A stretch of 64,000 bases of DNA, taken from positions 1-64,000 of the forward strand of contig QBMC01000003.1 in the NCBI GenBank assembly GCA_003242035.1. The letters run 5' to 3'. Under the pieces are notes generated by a model. It saw only the letters and a list, made by a program, of their open reading frames with translations. It searched no databases and had not been told where the DNA came from. This DNA comes from Nodosilinea foveolarum. GTDB lineage: Bacteria; Cyanobacteriota; Cyanobacteriia; Phormidesmidales; Phormidesmidaceae. How positions within the stretch are numbered: position 1 is the stretch's first letter; each line of letters begins with the position of its first letter. Shown here piece after piece: positions 59,501 to 64,000 of the stretch. A program made the position numbers and the translations under genes.

Positions 59501-62140
59501 AAAGTCTGAGTCTTCAAAGACTAAGTCCTCAAAGTCGCTCTCACTAGCGATGACATCGCGGCTGTTGGGCGTTGCCTCAAAAGACAGTGAGAAATCCAGA
59601 TCTGCATCCTCAGTTTGTGCTTCAAGCAGATCCGAAGCCGCCTCCAGGTCTCCCCATAAATCATCTGTCATATCATCCGACTCGAGATCATCAGATAATG
59701 AGCTAGTGAACGTCTCATCCGGAACTCCTAACAGCGCTTCTAGCTCCGATTCCGCCGCCTCAATCTCAGAGATAGCGTCAAAATTAGTTTCTGGTGAATC
59801 AATAAAGATTGCCGCTAAATCAGAATCATCAACTGCCTTAGCCTGATCTGCTATCTCTAAGGTGTCTTCTTTTATAGACTCCCGTGATTCACTGACATCC
59901 GAATCAAAGTCTAGATCATCCTCAAGTTCGCTTTCTTCGGTCATGGTGAATAGATCTAGAGAAAGCTCACTCCAAGGATTGTCAGCTTCTAAATCTTTAG
60001 CCGTTGTATCAGCATCGTCTTCGCCCATAAAGAAGCTATCAATGTCCTCCTCTGCCTCTTGCAGTTTGACGCCAATCAGGGTTGGAAACTCAATCTCTAG
60101 CTCGCGAGGCGGAACCGACTTGGCCTCGATCAGATGTTCTGTTAAAGAGAGTTTCCTGGTCTGCTGAACCGTATTCTCTGTAGGCGATTCTGTCTTTAAC
60201 AGGCTACCTACGTCAGCGTCTTCTATATCCAATAAATCCAAATTCAAATCGTCTAACAAACTGGATGAAGAAAAATCTGCAAGTTCAGCAGTCTCTAGTT
60301 CAGACGATGTTGTCTCAACTGCTGTACTGAAGCTATGCAGCGATCGCTCCTCCACATCCTGTTCATCTTCCAACCATACATCTTCGCGCAGCGCAGCCAT
60401 CTCGCCAAGCAGCACACTCTCTTCCAAATCCTCAGAACTTTCAGCAAACTCATCAGCTAGAACAGTCTCTGCTACAGACCCAGTCTCTGAAATTGACTCT
60501 CCAAATAGGTCTTTGTCACTCCAAAGATCCCCAAATTCATCTGCTTCATCTTCTTCAACAACGTTCTCTGCCTCTGCGCTGATACTTTCTTCATAAGCTC
60601 CTGGTGAAATGTTCAGTGCATCTAAATCTGCATCGTCAATAAAGCTATTGTCTAGCTCAGCAAACTCACCGTCAGTGAGCGTTCCACCAAATAAGTCTTC
60701 TTCCTCTAACTCGTTCTCATCAGTTTCAGAATCCTCCTCTGGCAACTTATCTTCTGCAAAGAAATCCGCTAAATCTTCTTCCGCTACAGACCCTATTCCC
60801 TCTGGATTCAGTCGCATTTCTTCAGAAATGAATGTATGATTGCCCAAAGTATTGTCAAGTTCATCTAAATCACCATCGAATAGATCGGCCAAGCTATTAA
60901 GTTCTTCGCTGCCGACATCCGGGCCTGTAACATTCACAGTAGCTAAAAGCGCATCTAACGACTCATCTGCTTTTTCTGCACTTCCAGCATTGCGATTAAG
61001 CGCCGATAGCTCTGATGGAATTTCGTCAAACTCTAGCTCCATACTTAAACGATTAACCGGATTCAGCTCGCTATCTGTAGCCTCTTCATTAGCTAGCTTT
61101 TGAATAGGCTCGTCCGGAATCTCAGCAAACAGCTCGTTCGCTAGCTCGTCGCTTTCTTCATCTGTTACGAATAAACTATCTGCCGAATGACTATCGAACA
61201 ACCCCTTAAACTCGTCAGCATCCTCTGTAGTTAAAGGCGAGTTGAAGAGATCTTCAGCCTCATCAGCCTCCCCAAACAAATCGCTTAGTTCATTTGAAGC
61301 GGTTTCAGTTAGCGGATCTTCTGGTAATAACGCCTGCATTGCGTCGCTGATTGCAACCTCAGAGGCTCGCCCGGTCAGCACCATGTCCTGAGCTTTTTTA
61401 ATCTCCTTAATGAGAACAGGTGCTAGCTGGCGGTAGTCATTACTCAATTCGCCGACGGCAATACGAGCCGTCTCAGCTAAATCGCACCACTCAGTCAGAT
61501 CAAACTGCTGACCAATGGAAATCAGCTCTGTACAAGCATCTCGCAGCGTTTTCCGACTTTCCAGGTTGTCATCAAGCTTGAAAGCGGTGAGCAGTTGACG
61601 CAAAAGCACAGTCACACCGTGCTTGAAGCTAGTCTGCAAAGCCTCAGGCGTTGCTGAAGCTCCTGAGGAAAATTGTGCCTCCGCCACCTGTCTGACCGTC
61701 GTACTGGTGGCACCAGATTTGCTCACCAGGGATGCAAGGTGCGTTTCTAACTGCCCAAAGACAGGTTCCACATCTGCCATAATTTCCTGAGCTTTATCTG
61801 GGGTTAAGCCAAAAGGACCTTCTAGCTGCTCTAGCAAGTTCTTTAACCCATCAGAAACACGCAGGAACATGGTCTCTAGCGCTCGATCAACCTGAACGGG
61901 CGATTCCTTCAGGATTTTGAAATAATCCTCCATCCGATGCGCTATTTGCTGAATGCTTTCTAAGCCCAGCATGGCCGCACCGCCTTTTACAGAATGCGCC
62001 GCCCTAAAGAGTTCGTTAGCCTTCTCACCATCTTGAATAGTGGCCTGAAGATTGAGCAACCCCTGTTCGATTGTATTGAGGTGGTCTTTCGCCTCCTCAA
62101 TGAAATAGCCCATGATGCGCTGTTGTTGCTCAGGCAGCAT
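56501..62140 (-). CDS. PilL/CheA-type hybrid histidine kinase (HPt - long acidic linker - HATPase - CheW - REC)
   Basis: HPt AAHSVKGGAAML; HLVNNAITHGIERPETR; VADDGGGID; GRGVGMDVVRTSL; CheW domain; REC VLIVDDSITVRELL...LVFCDIEMPRMDGLELL. Confidence 0.93.
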   Translation of the reverse strand: MLPEQQQRIMGYFIEEAKDHLNTIEQGLLNLQATIQDGEKANELFRAAHSVKGGAAMLGLESIQQIAHRMEDYFKILKESPVQVDRALETMFLRVSDGLKNLLEQLEGPFGLTPDKAQEIMADVEPVFGQLETHLASLVSKSGATSTTVRQVAEAQFSSGASATPEALQTSFKHGVTVLLRQLLTAFKLDDNLESRKTLRDACTELISIGQQFDLTEWCDLAETARIAVGELSNDYRQLAPVLIKEIKKAQDMVLTGRASEVAISDAMQALLPEDPLTETASNELSDLFGEADEAEDLFNSPLTTEDADEFKGLFDSHSADSLFVTDEESDELANELFAEIPDEPIQKLANEEATDSELNPVNRLSMELEFDEIPSELSALNRNAGSAEKADESLDALLATVNVTGPDVGSEELNSLADLFDGDLDELDNTLGNHTFISEEMRLNPEGIGSVAEEDLADFFAEDKLPEEDSETDENELEEEDLFGGTLTDGEFAELDNSFIDDADLDALNISPGAYEESISAEAENVVEEDEADEFGDLWSDKDLFGESISETGSVAETVLADEFAESSEDLEESVLLGEMAALREDVWLEDEQDVEERSLHSFSTAVETTSSELETAELADFSSSSLLDDLNLDLLDIEDADVGSLLKTESPTENTVQQTRKLSLTEHLIEAKSVPPRELEIEFPTLIGVKLQEAEEDIDSFFMGEDDADTTAKDLEADNPWSELSLDLFTMTEESELEDDLDFDSDVSESRESIKEDTLEIADQAKAVDDSDLAAIFIDSPETNFDAISEIEAAESELEALLGVPDETFTSSLSDDLESDDMTDDLWGDLEAASDLLEAQTEDADLDFSLSFEATPNSRDVIASESDFEDLVFEDSDFEDLDFEDSSLENSDFNKASEKILSEERLPASATDEKGIGIGRDTGSIEEENTNGILETVLSNEGDSVETGSILEDDFLTTELSADSTDNLELAADSNTPLSEADLLDFDTAFGLGLTETDDFSAGEAAADSQDVDLSDEEDLPTFSGDLDEFADAADGETTISDITDLRLEDAELDSLLGLDFAVDKSERSPKNLLENDSQVNGSIDRSVIEAFSDIDDLFDEESLSADADDLSVAPEEAPRGEVDEDDFFGWVPEETDEEANEGQDTEDFTDFDDLDALLSEEADEPTVTGNLPMLTPTLTGFGEEATSGLSVADMDDFDDLERLLGDGEADGEPTTRRTAARSQRRIVNMREQNMRVSVKHLDNLSNLVGELVVSRNTLERDQERLRQFLDNLLFQVQQLNDVGQRLRDLYERSLLESSLMSNKRLTPANSTAKATANNHATGAIFDALEMDRFTGFHSLSQEMIELIVRVRESSSDIGYTVESSDQVTRQFRQITTQLQEGLNTARMVAFSQAADRLPRAVRDISLKCGKEARLVVEGQDTLIDKMLVEHLYDPLTHLVNNAITHGIERPETRTSAGKSAEGKITVRAFYQGNQTVIYVADDGGGIDTKFVQRKAIEKGLISQATAEGLSDIETYDLLFQPGFSTRDQADDFAGRGVGMDVVRTSLAEIRGSITIDSELGRGTSFTIRLPLTLSISKALSCVSNQARIAFPMDGVEDMLDVPRDRVIKNDQDQDCVRWRETLLPFQPVTNLLKFNRTLGRGRVYGGSQDDDVISVIVLRNANTYVAVQVDQVIGEEEIVIKQLEGPVPKPLGIAGATVMGDGRVMPIADVLELIDIAMGRVRRESSSMMWAQAGMAAVEEAPAKVEPTVLIVDDSITVRELLSMSFNKVGYRVEQARDGQEAWDKLRSGLPCDLVFCDIEMPRMDGLELLSRMQKDSQLKRVPIAMLTSRGADRHRQMAVDLGASGYFTKPYLEEALLDAAQRMLNGESLEKGRGG

Positions 62141-62272
62141 AGCTGCGTTCTCCTTTATACAATCCAGAGTATTTGGCTATTTCAGTCAGCCATGGCCTTA
62201 GTTAAACAGACCCCTTAAAACCTAAGCACATCAGCCAAACTTGACGACCAAACTTGACTAATAGTCCTCTTT

Positions 62273-64000
62273 CTATTTTTTCTGATCGGAGCTTACCTTA
62301 AACTTATCGACCGAAGTCAGCAAGTCCTTAGCCACCCCGACCAGATTTTGCAAAGAAGCCGACACCCGCTGAGACTCTTGAGAGGTTTCTTGGGCCGTTA
62401 GCTCAACTGATTGCATCACTTGGGCGACAGCTCTCGAAGTCTCAGTCTGCTCTACGGTATCAGCCGTAATCGAGCGAACCAGCACATCAATCCGATTAGA
62501 AACTTGAATAATATCGTCTAATGACTGCTTTGCTTGCTCGGCTAGCCGAGTGCCTTCAATGACTTGCTGGGTGCCTTCTTCCATCGCGGTCATTACACCG
62601 CTGGTCTCGCCCTGAATTTGTAGCACAATCTGCTCAATTTCTTTCGAAGCCTTGGCAGCCCTGTCAGCGAGCTGTCTCACCTCGTCGGCCACAATTGCAA
62701 AGCCTCGACCGGCTTCACCGGCCCTAGCTGCTTCGATACTGGCGTTTAGCGCCAGCAGGTTGGTTCGAGAAGCAATTTGAGAAATTAACGCCACAATCTT
62801 TGAAATTTCTTGAGAAGACTCGGCCAGACGCTTCACCTTGCGAGTGGTGTCCGCTACGGTTTCACGAATATCTAGAATACCGGCCACCGTGCGCTCTACT
62901 GCCTCACCGCCTCTCAGTGCGGTTTCGTTGGCGGATCGGGCCACTTCCTCGGCTTCCCGTGCGCTTTCGGCTACTCGCTGAATAGAGTCTGTCATTACCT
63001 GCACAGAGTTTAGCGTGACGGCTAGCTCTTCGGCCTGACGGAGCGCATCGGCTGAGAGCGATCGCGCAAACGCCTCATTCTCAGTCGAACCCTGACTCAC
63101 CTGACGAGCCGCCACGCTTACCTGCTTCACAATCTCGCGCAAGTTCTCAATCGTTAAGTTAAAGGAGTCCGCAACTGCGCCCAACACGTCAGCCGTTACC
63201 TCGGCTTTGACGGTTAAATCACCTCTGGCCGCGCCTTCTACATCATCAAGCAACCGAATTACCTGACGCTGCAAGTCCTCTTTCGCTTGCTCCTGCTCTT
63301 GGGCCTTGCGCTGGGCTTCGCTCGTGGTCGTAAAAATAGAGCTAGCCATCTGATTGAAGCCTTCAGACAGCTTGCCAAATTCATCTTGCGTAAAGATAGT
63401 GGCTCTGGCATTCAGATCGCCTTTGGAGACCTGCCCAAAGCGCTTTTGCAATTCATCGACGGTCTGACGGGTGCGGCGATCAACTAAGGTACTCATGCCA
63501 AATACGCTGCCAAAGCTGACTAAGCCCATGAGACTACTGGTTGCCAATGTTCTGACTGGAGAAGGCTTAGCCGCTTCTGGTGCAGGCGCGATTAAGTTGA
63601 TAGCGATGGCGGCGATCGCACTCAAAACGCCAGCCGAGCCGGACACAATCAGGCGTTTGGTCAGCATCGAAGCATTTTCTAGCGGTGCCAAAGCGCCCTG
63701 CTCGCGAGGCTTAGGATTATTAACAGCCTTTTTATTAAAAATCGGCATCGGCGCAGACGTCTCTGATGCCGCGAAGCTGTCCTCATCAAAAGCGTCGCCG
63801 GATGAAGCGGCACCCTTACCTGCCGATAGCGCTCCAAACTGGCTAGGCATTGCGCCTATCGAAGGATTCGTAAAGCCAGCAGAGCTGTCAGACAAGTCAA
63901 AGTCGGGAATGCTTTCAAAATCGTCGAAATCGTCGAAAGAATCAGCGAATGGATTTGGCTTAGCGCTCGCCGCGCCCGTACCGTCCTCAAAGTCAGGAGC
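62273..64000 (-). CDS. Methyl-accepting chemotaxis protein (PilJ-like), 5' end beyond the window
   Basis: HAMP + MCP signalling hairpin [51 protein letters not shown]. Frame stays open from 63895 to 64000 ([36 protein letters not shown]). Confidence 0.92.
   Translation of the reverse strand, partial: APDFEDGTGAASAKPNPFADSFDDFDDFESIPDFDLSDSSAGFTNPSIGAMPSQFGALSAGKGAASSGDAFDEDSFAASETSAPMPIFNKKAVNNPKPREQGALAPLENASMLTKRLIVSGSAGVLSAIAAIAINLIAPAPEAAKPSPVRTLATSSLMGLVSFGSVFGMSTLVDRRTRQTVDELQKRFGQVSKGDLNARATIFTQDEFGKLSEGFNQMASSIFTTTSEAQRKAQEQEQAKEDLQRQVIRLLDDVEGAARGDLTVKAEVTADVLGAVADSFNLTIENLREIVKQVSVAARQVSQGSTENEAFARSLSADALRQAEELAVTLNSVQVMTDSIQRVAESAREAEEVARSANETALRGGEAVERTVAGILDIRETVADTTRKVKRLAESSQEISKIVALISQIASRTNLLALNASIEAARAGEAGRGFAIVADEVRQLADRAAKASKEIEQIVLQIQGETSGVMTAMEEGTQQVIEGTRLAEQAKQSLDDIIQVSNRIDVLVRSITADTVEQTETSRAVAQVMQSVELTAQETSQESQRVSASLQNLVGVAKDLLTSVDKFKVSSDQKK

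Noticed and set aside
58362-60167. Long plus-strand Ser-rich ORFs (58362-59108, 59208-59846, 59862-60167)
   Set aside because: They are antisense to the Asp/Glu-rich CheA linker; the Ser-rich composition is the mirror of GA(C/T)/GAA-rich codons, and no start context or domain is seen.
1-64000. Frequent GCGATCGC octamers as a local signal
   Set aside because: HIP1 is a known genome-wide cyanobacterial feature, not specific to any locus here.

Overview
The window is cyanobacterial chromosomal DNA. GCGATCGC (HIP1) octamers occur throughout, and chlP, hemB, agrE/argZ, PAM68-like and HetZ-family genes are present. Gene content is mostly dense and chromosomal: about 45 supportable CDSs. I see no rRNA operon, no recognisable tRNA, no CRISPR array, no prophage and no complete IS element. 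The regions I think most deserve follow-up are: (1) a translationally coupled KaiC-like dual-RecA ATPase and histidine kinase pair (33747-36450); (2) a convergent nuclease/inhibitor pair (Excalibur-NucA-like lipoprotein and NuiA-like protein) whose stop codons lie about 2 bp apart; (3) a ~600 bp module at 50672-51440, bounded by two diverged direct repeats, with a structured leader of mutually exclusive hairpins upstream of a small ORF; (4) a Ni-SOD/SodX locus with an intergenic hairpin and a C/G-tract site resembling CsoR/RcnR/InrS operators; (5) a Ser/Thr pseudokinase lacking the Lys, HRD and DFG catalytic residues; (6) several decaying genes: an NB-ARC/STAND-TPR gene, a PfpI-family gene with an internal deletion, a frameshifted Uma2 gene, and a sugar-transferase 3' fragment absent from the ORF track; (7) heptamer (YTCATCA)n repeats at gene 3' ends on both sides of an FHA-PBP gene; (8) a 1879-aa PilL/CheA hybrid with a very long acidic linker. 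All calls come from reading the sequence and from recalled family motifs. No database search was run.
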